From Melastoma dodecandrum (lineage: Eukaryota; Streptophyta; Magnoliopsida; Myrtales; Melastomataceae): 64,000 nucleotides of DNA. The notes below the pieces were generated by a model. It searched no databases. It saw only the letters and a program-made list of their open reading frames with translations, and had not been told where the DNA came from. Below are positions 27,155-36,622 of this stretch, in pieces; position 1 is the first letter of the stretch; the number at the start of each line of letters is the position of its first letter. The position numbers were made by a program, and so were the translations under genes. Location: NCBI GenBank assembly GCA_029817715.1, contig JARUPY010000385.1, positions 992,001 to 1,056,000 of the forward strand, read 5' to 3'.

Positions 27155-29317
27155 ATGGGCAGGGATTTCCGGTGTCATGTTCTCGGGCTCCTGCTGACCG
27201 GCACCGTGTCCGCGACCGCCGCGCCTGCGCAACGCGACGGAACACCGGCCGAACTGGCCGAAGCGGTCACGCTGGACCAACTCACGGTCGAGGGTACCGG
27301 CGCGCGCCCGGAGCCGCAGGGTGGCGTCACCGTCGGATATCTGACGAAGCAAACGCGCAGCGCGACCAAGACGAGCACGCCGGTCATCGACATCCCGCAA
27401 TCCATCACCATCGTCCCCAGGGAGCAGTTCCTGGATCAGAATTATCAGTCTTTGACCGAACAGCTTCGGTTCGTGCCGGGCCTGATTCCCGCGCAGGGCG
27501 AGAGCAACCGCGACCAAGTCCTCATCCGGGGCCAGAACACCAGCGCCGACTTCTACGTCAACGGAATCCGTGACGATGTTCAATACTTTCGCGATCTGTA
27601 CAACATTCAGCGGATCGAGGTCCTGAAGGGGCCGGATTCCCTCATCTTCGGACGCGGCGGCGGGGGTGGCGTCATCAACCGCGTTCTCAAGGAGGCCGAC
27701 GGCGACCGCGTCCGGGAGATCGTGGCCGGCGGCGGCCAGTTCGGCGACAAGCGCGTCGCCGTCGATGTCGGCGACCGGATCAGCGACAGCGTCTTCTTCC
27801 GCCTGAACGGCGTGTTCGAGGATTCGGGGACCTACCGCCAGTTCGGCGACCTGACCCGCTACGGCGTCAATCCGACCGCCACAATCCTCATCGATCCACA
27901 GACGACGCTGAAGCTCTCGTACGAATACTTCCACGATCAGCGCTTTCCCGACCGGGGAATCCCCTCGCAATTCGGGCGGCCCTACCGCTACCGCGACAAC
28001 ACGCGGACCTTCTTCGGCAACCCCACCGTCAACCACACCAAGGTCGATGCCAACATCGCCACGGTGCAGCTCGACCACCGGTTCGACTCGGGGGTCGAGC
28101 TGCACAGCCAGCTGCGCTTTGCGGACTACGACCGGTCCTACGTCAATACACTTCCCGGCAGCGCCGTGAACGCCGCCGGGACAGCCGTGACGATCACCGG
28201 ATACCGCAACGACACGCCGCGGACGAACTATTTCAGCCAGAACGACTTTACCTACAAATTCCTGACCGGGGACATCAAGCACACGCTGCTCGGCGGGTTC
28301 GAGCTCGGCTACCAGGAGGGGCTGGCCTACCGGCAATCGCTGTTCTTCGGGAACAGCCTCGCGAGCAGCGTCGTGGTCAATCCGCTCAGCCCGCTGACCT
28401 TCGTGCCGACCTTCCTGCGCAACAACGGCACGACGGACGCCAACTCCCGCTACGACCTCGGCCTCGCGGCGCTCTACGCGCAGGACCAGATCGACATCAC
28501 CGACTGGCTGCAGCTCGTCGGCGGCCTGCGCTACGATCATTTCGATTTCGCGTCCACGGACCGGCGCACGCTGCTGACCAACACCCGCGTGGACGATCCG
28601 ATCTCGCCGCGGGCCGGTCTCGTGCTGAAGCCGTTGCCGAACCTCGCCCTCTACACGAGCTACAGCGTGTCGTACCTCCCTTCGTCGGGGGATCAGATCG
28701 GCACCTTCACGCCGGGCCTGGGCATCGCCAAGCCGGAGCAGTTCGAGAACACCGAGGTCGGCATCAAGTACGACGTGAACCCACGCTTCCAGCTCACCGC
28801 CGCGGCCTACAACCTTGACCGGTACAACCAGCGCTTGGCCGATCCCAATAATCCCGGCTTCTTCATCTTGTCGGGCAAGACCAACACGCAGGGCATCGAG
28901 ATCGGCGCCAACGGGTACGTGACCGAATGGTGGCAAATCGCGGGCGGCTATGCCTTCACCGATGCGCGCATCGCCAGCGCGACGTCGGCCACGATCGTGG
29001 CCGGCAACACCGTCGGCCTGGTGCCGTTCAACGCTTTCACCTTGTGGAACAAGTTCGAGGTGACGCGGGAACTCTCGCTCGGGATCGGCATCCTGAACTA
29101 CGCGCACAGCTTCGCCACCGCGGACAACACGGTGCGCCTGCCGGGATACACCCGGTTCGACCTGGGCTTGTTCTACACCATCAGTGAATCCGTCCGCGCT
29201 CAGGTGAACATCGAGAACCTTTTTGATCGGCGCTACATCGCCACTGCCGACAACAACAACAACATCACACCGGGCGCTCCGAGGACGATCAGGGCGCAGC
29301 TCATCGCTCGGTTCTGA
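27155..29317 (+). CDS. TonB-dependent siderophore receptor
   Basis: A 720-aa outer-membrane receptor for ferric siderophores. A signal peptide (about 1-24) precedes a TonB-box region and the plug domain (about 65-170: IDIPQSITIVPREQFLDQN, RIEVLKGPDSLIFGRGGGGGVIN). The 22-strand barrel follows and ends in an aromatic Phe (IRAQLIARF). The motif LFDRRYIATADNNNNI is typical of the FhuA/FpvA-type siderophore class. No ABC importer or FecIR genes adjoin, so it is an orphan receptor. Iron-dependent control is expected from the family but not demonstrated by a visible site. Confidence 0.93.
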   Translation: MGRDFRCHVLGLLLTGTVSATAAPAQRDGTPAELAEAVTLDQLTVEGTGARPEPQGGVTVGYLTKQTRSATKTSTPVIDIPQSITIVPREQFLDQNYQSLTEQLRFVPGLIPAQGESNRDQVLIRGQNTSADFYVNGIRDDVQYFRDLYNIQRIEVLKGPDSLIFGRGGGGGVINRVLKEADGDRVREIVAGGGQFGDKRVAVDVGDRISDSVFFRLNGVFEDSGTYRQFGDLTRYGVNPTATILIDPQTTLKLSYEYFHDQRFPDRGIPSQFGRPYRYRDNTRTFFGNPTVNHTKVDANIATVQLDHRFDSGVELHSQLRFADYDRSYVNTLPGSAVNAAGTAVTITGYRNDTPRTNYFSQNDFTYKFLTGDIKHTLLGGFELGYQEGLAYRQSLFFGNSLASSVVVNPLSPLTFVPTFLRNNGTTDANSRYDLGLAALYAQDQIDITDWLQLVGGLRYDHFDFASTDRRTLLTNTRVDDPISPRAGLVLKPLPNLALYTSYSVSYLPSSGDQIGTFTPGLGIAKPEQFENTEVGIKYDVNPRFQLTAAAYNLDRYNQRLADPNNPGFFILSGKTNTQGIEIGANGYVTEWWQIAGGYAFTDARIASATSATIVAGNTVGLVPFNAFTLWNKFEVTRELSLGIGILNYAHSFATADNTVRLPGYTRFDLGLFYTISESVRAQVNIENLFDRRYIATADNNNNITPGAPRTIRAQLIARF

Positions 29318-29340
29318 CCGCAGCCGCCCTGCGGTGTCGG

Positions 29341-29419
29341 GAGCCCCGCGCGAAACGCCCGTTGATCGAAAGCCCACCCTCCGCAGACGGCAGCGCGGCG
29401 GGCGTTTTGCGAGCGGCTC
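29341..29419. terminator. Imperfect inverted repeat after the siderophore receptor
   Basis: Arms 29341-29361 (GAGCCCCGCGCGAAACGCCCG) and 29399-29419 pair with few mismatches, with a 37-base loop. It begins 24 bases past the receptor stop, the position expected of a terminator or a palindromic repeat. Confidence 0.5.
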
Positions 29420-29612
29420 CCGTCACCCGCTCGCCAGCACGCTCTCAGAGCGCGGCAGTGCGACCGCGTCGATCACCGTGACTGTGACACCCTCCCCGTC
29501 CTCGCACGATAATGAGAGGCCCGCGCCTTGACAGAGCAAACTTAGCCGTCAATTGGGGCGAACTGGCACAATCCTTCATGGATGTGTAGTGATTTTCCCC
29601 GAAGGCGCGCGC

Positions 29613-31010
29613 ATGAATTTTGTTATTTGCTTAGCTGCCCTGTTCTTCTTGATGACTGTGGCCTACCGCGGCTACAGCGTCATCCTGTTCGCCCCGCTCG
29701 CGGCCCTCGGTGCGGTTCTCGTCACGGACCCCTCCGCAGTTCCACCGATCTTCAGCGGCCTCTTCATGGAGAAGCTGGTCGGCTTCCTGAAGCTCTACTT
29801 CCCGGTCTTCCTCCTCGGCGCGGTCTTCGGCAAACTCATCGAGATCTCGGGTTTCGCCCGCTCCATCGTGAGCGCGGTGACGGGCCTTCTCGGCACCAGC
29901 CGCTCGATCATCGCCATCGTCCTCGTCGGCGCGATCCTGACCTATGGCGGCGTCTCGCTGTTCGTGGCGGTCTTCGCGGTCTACCCCTTCGCCGCCGAGC
30001 TGTTCCGCCAGGGCAACATCCCCAAGCGCCTGGTGCCTGGCACCATCGCGCTCGGCGCCTTCACCTTCACCATGGATTCGCTGCCTGGCACGCCGCAGAT
30101 CCAGAACGTGATCCCCACCACCTTCTTCAAGACCAACGCCTATGCCGCCCCCGTCCTCGGCATCATCGGCTCGCTCTTCATCTTCACGGTCGGCATCACC
30201 TATCTCGAATGGCGCCGGCGCGCGGCCGCCCGGCGCGGCGAGGGCTACGGAACCGGACATGCCAACGAGCCGGAGGCGGTCGAGGCGGCGGCGCCGATCC
30301 ATCCCGCCGTCGCCCTGTTACCGCTGCTGATCGTCGGCATCGGCAACAAGCTCCTCCTCGGGGTCATCGCCGCGGCCTACGGCGCGCAGGCGAGCGTCGT
30401 CCTCAGCCCCGAGATGGCGGCCCATCCGGTGACCGTGGACGTGAAGTCCGTCACGGCGATCTGGGCGGTCGAGGGCGCGCTGATCCTCGGGATCCTGGCA
30501 ACGCTCGCGCTCGGCTTCCGCAACATCCAGGGTCGGTTCGCGGAGGGCTCGAAGGCGGCCGTCGCGGGCTCGCTGCTCGCCGGCATGAACACGGCGACCG
30601 AGTACGGTTTCGGCGCGGTCATCGCGGCCTTGCCGGGCTTCAAGACCATCTCGGACGGGCTCGCCGCCATCCCGAATCCCCTGGTCAACGAGGCCATCAC
30701 CGTGAACGTCCTGGCGGGCGTCACCGGGTCCGCCTCGGGCGGTCTGTCGATCGCGCTCGCGGCCCTCTCCGACCGGTTCATCCAGGGCGCCCAGGCGGCC
30801 GGGATCCCCATGGAGGTGCTGCACCGGATCGCCTCGATGGCCAGCGGTGGCATGGACACCCTGCCGCACAACGGCGCGGTGATCACCCTGCTGGCCGTCA
30901 CCGGGCTCTCGCACCGGCAGAGTTACGGTGACATCTTCGCCATCACGCTCATCAAAACCGCGGCCGTGTTCGTGGTCATTGCGGTCTACTACCTGACGGG
31001 GCTGGTCTGA
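29613..31010 (+). CDS. GntP-family carboxylate permease
   Basis: A 465-aa inner-membrane transporter with about 12 helices. It carries GntP-family landmarks: YGGVSLFVAVFAVYPFA, an ALGAFTFTMDSLPGTPQIQN re-entrant region, and the C-terminal ASGGMDTLPHNGAVITLL. Members move gluconate or short hydroxy-acids; those beside a CoA-transferase commonly take up 3-hydroxybutyrate or acetoacetate. ATG 29613 is chosen as the start of the first helix; a weak purine-rich GAAGG precedes it. The 58-base gap to the CoA-transferase gene indicates an operon. Confidence 0.88.
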   Translation: MNFVICLAALFFLMTVAYRGYSVILFAPLAALGAVLVTDPSAVPPIFSGLFMEKLVGFLKLYFPVFLLGAVFGKLIEISGFARSIVSAVTGLLGTSRSIIAIVLVGAILTYGGVSLFVAVFAVYPFAAELFRQGNIPKRLVPGTIALGAFTFTMDSLPGTPQIQNVIPTTFFKTNAYAAPVLGIIGSLFIFTVGITYLEWRRRAAARRGEGYGTGHANEPEAVEAAAPIHPAVALLPLLIVGIGNKLLLGVIAAAYGAQASVVLSPEMAAHPVTVDVKSVTAIWAVEGALILGILATLALGFRNIQGRFAEGSKAAVAGSLLAGMNTATEYGFGAVIAALPGFKTISDGLAAIPNPLVNEAITVNVLAGVTGSASGGLSIALAALSDRFIQGAQAAGIPMEVLHRIASMASGGMDTLPHNGAVITLLAVTGLSHRQSYGDIFAITLIKTAAVFVVIAVYYLTGLV

Positions 31011-31068
31011 CGGCCGCGGAGGCTTCGATGGCGCGACCGCAAGGGGTCGGGGACGCGAGGAGGCGATC

Positions 31069-33006
31069 ATGCGCAACAAAATCGTCACCGCCGCCGAAGC
31101 GGTCGCCGTCATCCGATCGGGTGACGCGCTCTGCACATCGGGCTTCGTGGGCATCGGAGTCCCCGATGCCTTGCTCAAGGCGCTCGAAGGCCGGTTTCTG
31201 GAGACGGGCGAGCCCCGCGGCCTGACGCTCCTGTTCGCGGCGGGCCAGGGCGACGGCAAGGAGCGGGGCCTGAACGTCCTGGGACACGACGGCCTGCTGA
31301 AGCGCGCGATCGGCGGCCACTGGGGCCTGATCCCGAAGATCGGTCGCCTCGCCCTCGAGGGGCGGATCGAGGCCTACAACCTGCCCCAGGGCGTCATCTC
31401 GCATCTCTATCGGGACATCGCGGCGGGCAAGCCGGGGACTCTGTCGCGCGTCGGCATCGGCGCCTTCGTCGATCCCCGTCTCGAGGGCGGCAAGATCAAC
31501 GCCGTCACGACGGAAGATCTGGTCAAGCTGATCACCATCGAGGGCCAGGACTGGCTGCTCTACAAGGCGTTTCCCCTGAACGTCGCCTTCCTGCGCGGCA
31601 CGACGGCCGATCCGAACGGCAACATCACCGCCGAGCGGGAGGCCCTCGATCTCGATAACCTCGCCATGGCGATGGCGGTCAAGAACTCCGGCGGTGTGGT
31701 CATCGTGCAGGTCGAGCGGATCGCCCGCGCCGGCTCGCTCCATCCGCGCCACGTGCTCGTGCCGGCCGCCCTGGTCGATTGCGTCGTGCTGGCCGACCCG
31801 GAGCACCACCGTCAAACCTACGCCACCGCGTACAATCCGGCCTACAGTGCCGAGATCACGGTCCCGCTCGACAGCGTCAGGCCCATGCCCCTCGACGAGC
31901 GGAAGCTGATCGCGCGACGTTGCGCGATGGAGTTGCGGGCGGGCGCGATCGTCAATCTCGGGATCGGCATGCCGGAAGGCGTCGCCGCCGTCGCCGCGGA
32001 GGAGCGCATCAGCGACTTCATCACGCTCACGGCCGAGCCCGGCGTGGTGGGCGGCGTGCCGGCATCCGGTCTCGATTTCGGTGCGGCGGTCAACACCGAG
32101 GCCGTCATCCACCAGAACCAGCAGTTCGATTTCTACGACGGCGGCGGTCTCGACTTGGCCGTGCTCGGCATGGCGCAGGCCGATGCGGTGGGCAACGTCA
32201 ACGTCAGCCGCTTCGGGCCGCGCTTGGCCGGGGCCGGCGGCTTCATCAACATCAGCCAGAATGCCCGCAAGGTGGTCTTCGCGGGCACGTTCACCGCCGG
32301 CGGCCTTGCGGTCGCCTTCAAGGACGGGGGCCTGCAAATCCTCCAGGAGGGGCGCGCGTTCAAGTTCGACGCGCATGTCGAGCAGATCACCTTCTCCGGC
32401 ACGCTCGCGGCCGAGAAAGACAAGCCCGTCCTCTACGTGACGGAACGCTGCGTCTTCCAGCTGCGGCGCGACGGATTGGAACTGATCGAGGTCGCGCCGG
32501 GGATCGACATCGAGCGGGATATCGTGGCCTGCATGCGCTTCCGGCCGATCATCAACGCCGTCCGCCCGATGGATCCGCGCCTGTTTGCCCCGGATCCGAT
32601 CGGCCTCCGCGCCAAGATGCTCGATCTGAACCTCGCGGACCGCCTCGCCCACGATCCCGAGCGCAACATCCTGTTCCTGAACTTCGAAGGCCTGCATGTC
32701 CGCGACGGGGCAGACATCGGGACGATCCGGGCCGCCGTCGAAGCCTTGTGCAGGCAGGTCGGCCGGCGTGTCGCCGTCGTGGTCAACTACGATGCCTTCC
32801 AGATCGAGCAGAGCGTCGCGGACGCATACGCGCAGATGGTGCGGGATCTTGAGGCCGCGTTCTACGCCCGCGTGTCGCGGTACACGACGAGTGCCTTCAT
32901 GCGGATGAAGCTCGGGCAAGTCCTCACCCGGTCGGTGCGGCCCCATATCTTCGAGACCCGCGCCGAGGCGCAGGCCTTCCACGAAGTCGTGCAAGACGAA
33001 GGCTGA
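31069..33006 (+). CDS. Acyl-CoA:acetate/3-ketoacid CoA-transferase (class I), C-terminally extended
   Basis: A 645-aa protein with alpha and beta transferase halves fused in one chain. The first half starts KIVTAAEAVAVIRSGDALCTSGFVGIG; the second contains LGIGMPEGVAAVA and the probable catalytic E323 in LTAEPGVVGGVP, to which CoA is bound in class I enzymes. Most single-chain relatives (YdiF/Pct type) are about 520-550 aa; here about 100 extra residues follow (from about 545: NILFLNFEGLHVRDGAD onward) that resemble a small alpha/beta domain. Cotranscribed with the GntP permease; likely activates an imported keto- or hydroxy-acid. RBS GAGGAGGCGATC. Confidence 0.88.
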   Translation: MRNKIVTAAEAVAVIRSGDALCTSGFVGIGVPDALLKALEGRFLETGEPRGLTLLFAAGQGDGKERGLNVLGHDGLLKRAIGGHWGLIPKIGRLALEGRIEAYNLPQGVISHLYRDIAAGKPGTLSRVGIGAFVDPRLEGGKINAVTTEDLVKLITIEGQDWLLYKAFPLNVAFLRGTTADPNGNITAEREALDLDNLAMAMAVKNSGGVVIVQVERIARAGSLHPRHVLVPAALVDCVVLADPEHHRQTYATAYNPAYSAEITVPLDSVRPMPLDERKLIARRCAMELRAGAIVNLGIGMPEGVAAVAAEERISDFITLTAEPGVVGGVPASGLDFGAAVNTEAVIHQNQQFDFYDGGGLDLAVLGMAQADAVGNVNVSRFGPRLAGAGGFINISQNARKVVFAGTFTAGGLAVAFKDGGLQILQEGRAFKFDAHVEQITFSGTLAAEKDKPVLYVTERCVFQLRRDGLELIEVAPGIDIERDIVACMRFRPIINAVRPMDPRLFAPDPIGLRAKMLDLNLADRLAHDPERNILFLNFEGLHVRDGADIGTIRAAVEALCRQVGRRVAVVVNYDAFQIEQSVADAYAQMVRDLEAAFYARVSRYTTSAFMRMKLGQVLTRSVRPHIFETRAEAQAFHEVVQDEG

Positions 33007-33581
33007 TCGCGCCCCTGTGAGCGGCCGCGGGCGCCACGCGGTCACCGCGCACCACAGCGACGGGCGTGGCACGGAACATCCCGTCCGGCATCCGACGCCG
33101 AACTGAAGTTCGGTTTGCGGGGTTCGACGTCCGAGGTCGCTGGCCGAGCGGCTGTTTTCCAAGCGGCTGTTCTGCCTGCCCCGCGCGCGGTCTGCCACGG
33201 ATGCGCAAGCATTCGCATCAGGTCCCGCCTTCGCGAATGGTGGCATGGTACCGTTTCCGGTTGACCGCTTCGGTCGGTGCAGCCCGCTCCGTCTTTGCGA
33301 GCGCAGCGAAGCAACCCAGGGCTGCGGTACCTCAGGGAGCGTGGCGCTGCCTGGATTGCTTCGCTCCGCTCGCAAAGACGGCGGAACCGATCTGATCAAC
33401 TGGAAACGGTATGATTTATCATCCGTTCGTCGCTTGGCGCGACGGATTTATGTCTGTCACCAAGTGTCACATTTTCAGAGGTGTCACGTTTTCTAAGACA
33501 AGCATCATTCATTGCAGATTCCGCCTCGCTTATCCTCATGGCACGCGGTCACGAAAAGATCCGCCACACGGAGGAGATGAG
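33007..33581. other. Intergenic region dominated by a palindromic repeat
   Basis: 575 bases. The centre is the repeat at 33251-33409. The tail (33410-33560) is AT-richer and leads into the GlcG-type gene, whose ribosome binding site GGAGGAGATG is strong. No gene supported. Confidence 0.5.
33251..33409. repeat. REP-like palindromic repeat (family 2, copy A)
   Basis: An imperfect palindrome of about 159 bp. Outer ends CCGTTTCCGGTTGA and TCAACTGGAAACGG are inverted to each other; inner arms CTTTGCGAGCGCAGCGAAGC (33292 on) and GCTTCGCTCCGCTCGCAAAG (33358-33377) also pair. The inner GCGAGCGCAGCGAAGC type is widespread between genes in Hyphomicrobiales. A diverged copy lies at 62774-62940. Confidence 0.8.
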
Positions 33582-34097
33582 ATGACGGTCCGCATTGTCC
33601 TGGCTTTCGCCGCGCTGAGTACTCTCGCCTTCATCACCAAGCCTCACGCACAGCAGCCTGCCGCACCGGCCCAGCAAGTCATCTCACCCTACGGGCAGCC
33701 GCTCGACCTTGAAACAGCCCGCCGCGTCGTTGCGGGAGCCGAAGCCGAGGCGACGAAGAACGGCTGGCCGGTGGCAATCTCCGTGATCGACAGCACGGGA
33801 CACTTGGTCTTGTTCGAAAAGCTCGACAACACACAGTACGGCAGTATCGAGGTCGCCACACAGAAGGCGGTGACCGCGATCAACTACCGACGCCCCGGAA
33901 AGGCCTTCCAGGACGCCGTCGCAGCCGGCGGTGTCGGCTTGCGCATCCTCACGCTTCCTGGCGTCAGTGTGTACGAGGGCGGCTATCCCTTGGCGGTCGA
34001 CGGCAAGCTGGTCGGCGCGATCGGCGTCTCCGGCGTGTTGCCGCCCCAGGATGACCAAGTCGCGCGTGCCGGTGTCGAGGCCTTGAAATCGCGGTAG
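33582..34097 (+). CDS. Exported GlcG/HbpS-family heme-binding-like protein
   Basis: A 171-aa protein with a signal peptide (about 1-24, VLAFAALSTLAFITKPHA). The rest is a single GlcG/DUF336 domain: LDLETARRVVAGAEAEATKN, VAISVIDSTGHLVLFEKLDN, GSIEVATQKAVTAIN and IGVSGVLPPQDDQVARAG. Members bind heme or stabilise periplasmic oxidoreductases, and they often occur with quinoprotein systems in methylotrophs. ATG 33582 follows GAGGAGATGAG. Isolated gene after the repeat. Confidence 0.88.
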   Translation: MTVRIVLAFAALSTLAFITKPHAQQPAAPAQQVISPYGQPLDLETARRVVAGAEAEATKNGWPVAISVIDSTGHLVLFEKLDNTQYGSIEVATQKAVTAINYRRPGKAFQDAVAAGGVGLRILTLPGVSVYEGGYPLAVDGKLVGAIGVSGVLPPQDDQVARAGVEALKSR

Positions 34098-34986
34098 GCC
34101 ACCCCGCGCGCCCTGACCCCCGCGTGGTGACCGCAGCGCCGGAGACGGCGGCGTGGCGGTCGTGGTCGCCTGCGTTGCCAGGGTGCGTAGCGCAGAAGCA
34201 GCCCCGGAGGGCGACGGTGCGGGCCATGAAGGACCCGCACATCTCCGGCTGACACGCCGGACATCCCAACCGCGGCATCCGGGTGCGATGGACCGTGGTC
34301 CCTCCACATCCGTGCTGCCGAATGACATGGAATTTCGTGTCGGATTTCGGTCTAGACCGAGCATAAGATCACGCGTCCGCGCCGCGCTGACCGTCCACGC
34401 TCGCCCAGGCGTGTCCCCGATTGGCCTCGGAGCGGGTGTCGCTTCTGAAGATCACTGTTGAACCCGATCCCGCAAACTGCGTTGTGCGCTGTCGACTTCG
34501 GTCGACCCCCACGCCCGCTCGTGAGTTGCGAGGGGGCAATAAGCAGCGGGCGTGGGCGCTGATCACTTTTTGGATGCGCGTTCAGTTAATCTGCGGTATC
34601 GTTTTCGAGCCGGGTCAATATCTGGCCATCCGCGCCCTCTTTAAGACTTAACCCCCTCAAGTTGATAAGAGGGCGCGGATGCTCTCAAGGGCTCAACCGA
34701 AGAGAAACCGGCTCTGTTCGGGAAGCGCAAGGCCGCTTCGCATTTGCCGACACCGGGATACGGCTGCGGATGTCGGCCGGCGGCAGAGCGCAGGTCGCCC
34801 CGCCCGCTTGTTCAATGCGCCAAATCTTTTTCCGGCGTCCAGGCTCGGGAGCCCCGACGATACGGCGGTGGCGCGCGCACCGTTCAAGCCTGACCATTTC
34901 GTGACGTCACGTGCGGAACTATCGATCGGCGGCGCGGCTTCGTGAGGTGCGACCGTTTCCGGTGGTCGCACGAGAGGAGACGTCCC
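34098..34986. other. Long gene-poor region with a perfect inverted repeat
   Basis: About 890 bases with no convincing gene; the open frames have mixed codon bias and no domain. The clearest structure is a perfect 15-bp inverted repeat at 34627-34681. Base composition is locally lower in GC (34550-34670) than elsewhere in the window, so it may hold a small RNA or a decayed insertion. Confidence 0.5.
34627..34681. repeat. Perfect 15-bp inverted repeat with 25-base loop
   Basis: CATCCGCGCCCTCTT at 34627-34641 and AAGAGGGCGCGGATG at 34667-34681 are exact reverse complements. The AT-rich loop contains ACCCCCTCAA. As RNA it forms a strong hairpin. It is far from any stop codon, so it is unlikely to be an ordinary terminator. 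Confidence 0.75.
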
Positions 34987-35187
34987 TTGCGCACTTCGAT
35001 GATTACCGCAGCTCTGCTGGCCGCGTTTGGCGCCGCCGCTCTCGCTACACCGGCCTCGGCGGCTCCGCTCAGCCTGGTTCCGGCCGCGACTGTCGCCGGC
35101 GTTCACGACACCATCACCAATGTTCGCTGGCATCCGATCCGCCGCATCAAGCACGCGCTGCATCGGCACAGGCGTCACCGCATGTAG
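34987..35187 (+). CDS. Small exported basic protein
   Basis: A 66-aa protein. TTG 34987 is chosen because GAGAGGAGACGTCCC places a good ribosome binding site 6-8 bases ahead; the ATG at 34999 is a shorter alternative. A signal peptide (ITAALLAAFGAAALATPASAA) is followed by about 40 residues ending in a strongly basic, His/Arg-rich tail (RRIKHALHRHRRHRM). Function unknown; the tail could bind metal, nucleic acid or anionic surface polymer. Confidence 0.55.
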   Translation: MRTSMITAALLAAFGAAALATPASAAPLSLVPAATVAGVHDTITNVRWHPIRRIKHALHRHRRHRM

Positions 35188-35482
35188 CAACCGCGCGGTC
35201 GCTGCCGGCGACTGCGTCGGAGGCTCGGCGGCGGACGATACCGCGGCCGAGCCTTCCCTGTAGTAGAGTGTGGCGCGTCTTCGCCACGCCGGCACCCGTG
35301 ATGGCCAATAAGCCTGCGCGGTCGGGGCATCGGCCAGCCGCACACGCCCCCGCGCGATCGAAGGCCTCATCACCGTCCGGTTCGGTCCTGATACGGTCGG
35401 GCCGACCGAACGCGGGCCCGTCGGAACCTTTGGTACGCGATCTCACGCGGTCGGATGCTGCATTGCGTCGATGCTCCGACAA

Positions 35483-35713
35483 TCAGTGGGCAGGGGCGCG
35501 GCGTTCGATGCTTCCGGTTGTGGTCGGCTGCGCCGCGTCCGCATGATCTGCCCGCGCGAACGTCTCGGTGGACCGCGGCACAGTCACGAGGGCCTGGGTC
35601 CTGCACTGATCGAAGGTCATGCCCATCACGGTGACCTGACAATCCGACGCGGCGGCGGCCGGGCCGGCGAGGGCGAGCATGGCGACCAGGGCGGCGGTGG
35701 TACGAACGGTCAT
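35483..35713 (-). CDS. Small exported protein with two cysteines
   Basis: A 76-aa protein from ATG 35713 with the ribosome binding site TAGGAGCC. Signal peptide VRTTAALVAMLALAGPAAAA, then SDCQVTVMGMTFDQCRT with a likely disulfide. The C-terminal GSIERR stretch is polar. Divergent from the MarR regulator, whose palindromic sites lie between the two, so it may be MarR-controlled. Function unknown. Confidence 0.6.
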   Translation of the reverse strand: MTVRTTAALVAMLALAGPAAAASDCQVTVMGMTFDQCRTQALVTVPRSTETFARADHADAAQPTTTGSIERRAPAH

Positions 35714-35779
35714 GGCTTGGCTCCTATCTCGGTGCGGCCGCCTCAAAGCGGTCACCGCACTGCAACAGCGATGGGATGA

Positions 35780-35840
35780 GTTGATATCCATCTATTGTGC
35801 ATCGCGACGTGCGCCATCGCACTAAGGGTTGATATCAACC
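35780..35840. promoter_or_regulatory. Candidate MarR operators
   Basis: A perfect 14-bp palindrome, GGTTGATATCAACC, at 35827-35840 and a partial copy GTTGATATC at 35780-35788, 47 bases apart, between the small exported gene and marR. Position and symmetry suit autoregulation by the MarR protein. Confidence 0.65.
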
Positions 35841-35911
35841 AATATGGTCGGTTAGTCCCCCCCTCAGTCCGGGCAACCGCGCGCGAGGGGCGGCAGCGTG
35901 AAGGCTCTACG

Positions 35912-36379
35912 ATGAAGGATCAGGTGACGCCTGCCGTCGCGCGGGAGATCGAGCAGGCCTGCGTGTGCGTCGGTCTTCAGCGCGTGGCCCGGATCATCAG
36001 CCGTCAGTACGACAGGGCCTTGCGTCCGGTGGCGCTCTCGAATTGGCAGTTCACCATTCTGATGAAGCTCTGCCGCAGCGAGACCGCGGGCATCGGCGAA
36101 CTCGCCACCGAACTCGGCATGGATCGCACGACGGTGACCGCCAGCCTCAAGCCGCTGGAACGGAGAGGCCTCGTCGAGACCGTCGCCGATCGTGCGGATC
36201 GGCGGCTGCGTCTGCCCGCGCTGACCGCAGCGGGCCATGCCCTGCTCGCCGAGGCACTGCCGCTGTGGCGCGGGGCCCAGGCCGCCTCGACCGACTCGAT
36301 CGATGAGAAGGACGCGGCGGCGCTGCGCCGCGTCGCGATCGCCCTCACATCGGGGCGGAGTGACGCTTCCGAACCGTGA
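35912..36379 (+). CDS. MarR-family transcriptional regulator
   Basis: A 155-aa winged-helix dimer-forming regulator. The core is NWQFTILMKLCRSETAGIGELATELGMDRTTVTASLKPLERRGLVETVADRADRR, abbreviated here; the recognition helix is DRTTVTASLKPLE and the wing DRADRRLRLPAL. An N-terminal Cys pair (EQACVCVGLQR) could make it redox- or thiol-responsive, as known for some MarR proteins. ATG 35912 is used. Likely controls itself and the divergent small exported gene through the TTGATATC sites. Confidence 0.87.
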   Translation: MKDQVTPAVAREIEQACVCVGLQRVARIISRQYDRALRPVALSNWQFTILMKLCRSETAGIGELATELGMDRTTVTASLKPLERRGLVETVADRADRRLRLPALTAAGHALLAEALPLWRGAQAASTDSIDEKDAAALRRVAIALTSGRSDASEP

Positions 36380-36622
36380 TCGTCGCGATCCTGCGGCCTC
36401 GCCCACGCGGACAGGTCACGCTCCGGGCGCGGAGTATCATCATGTTTAGACGCGACAGGAACGACCGTTCGAATTTTCTTAGCAGTTGAGGACAGCGCGC
36501 TGATCTGAAAGAAAACGCTAGACCAATTGACGCACACTGATGAACAGAGCCGTCTTTTTTTCGGGGAGAACGCAACTCGGCCTTCAGACGCCAGTTGGTG
36601 CCCGAAAACGGAGTTCAACTGG

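Noticed and set aside
34421..34651. 76-codon forward frame with GTG start
   Set aside because: Mixed third-position bias, no RBS, no domain, and it runs into the inverted repeat at 34627.
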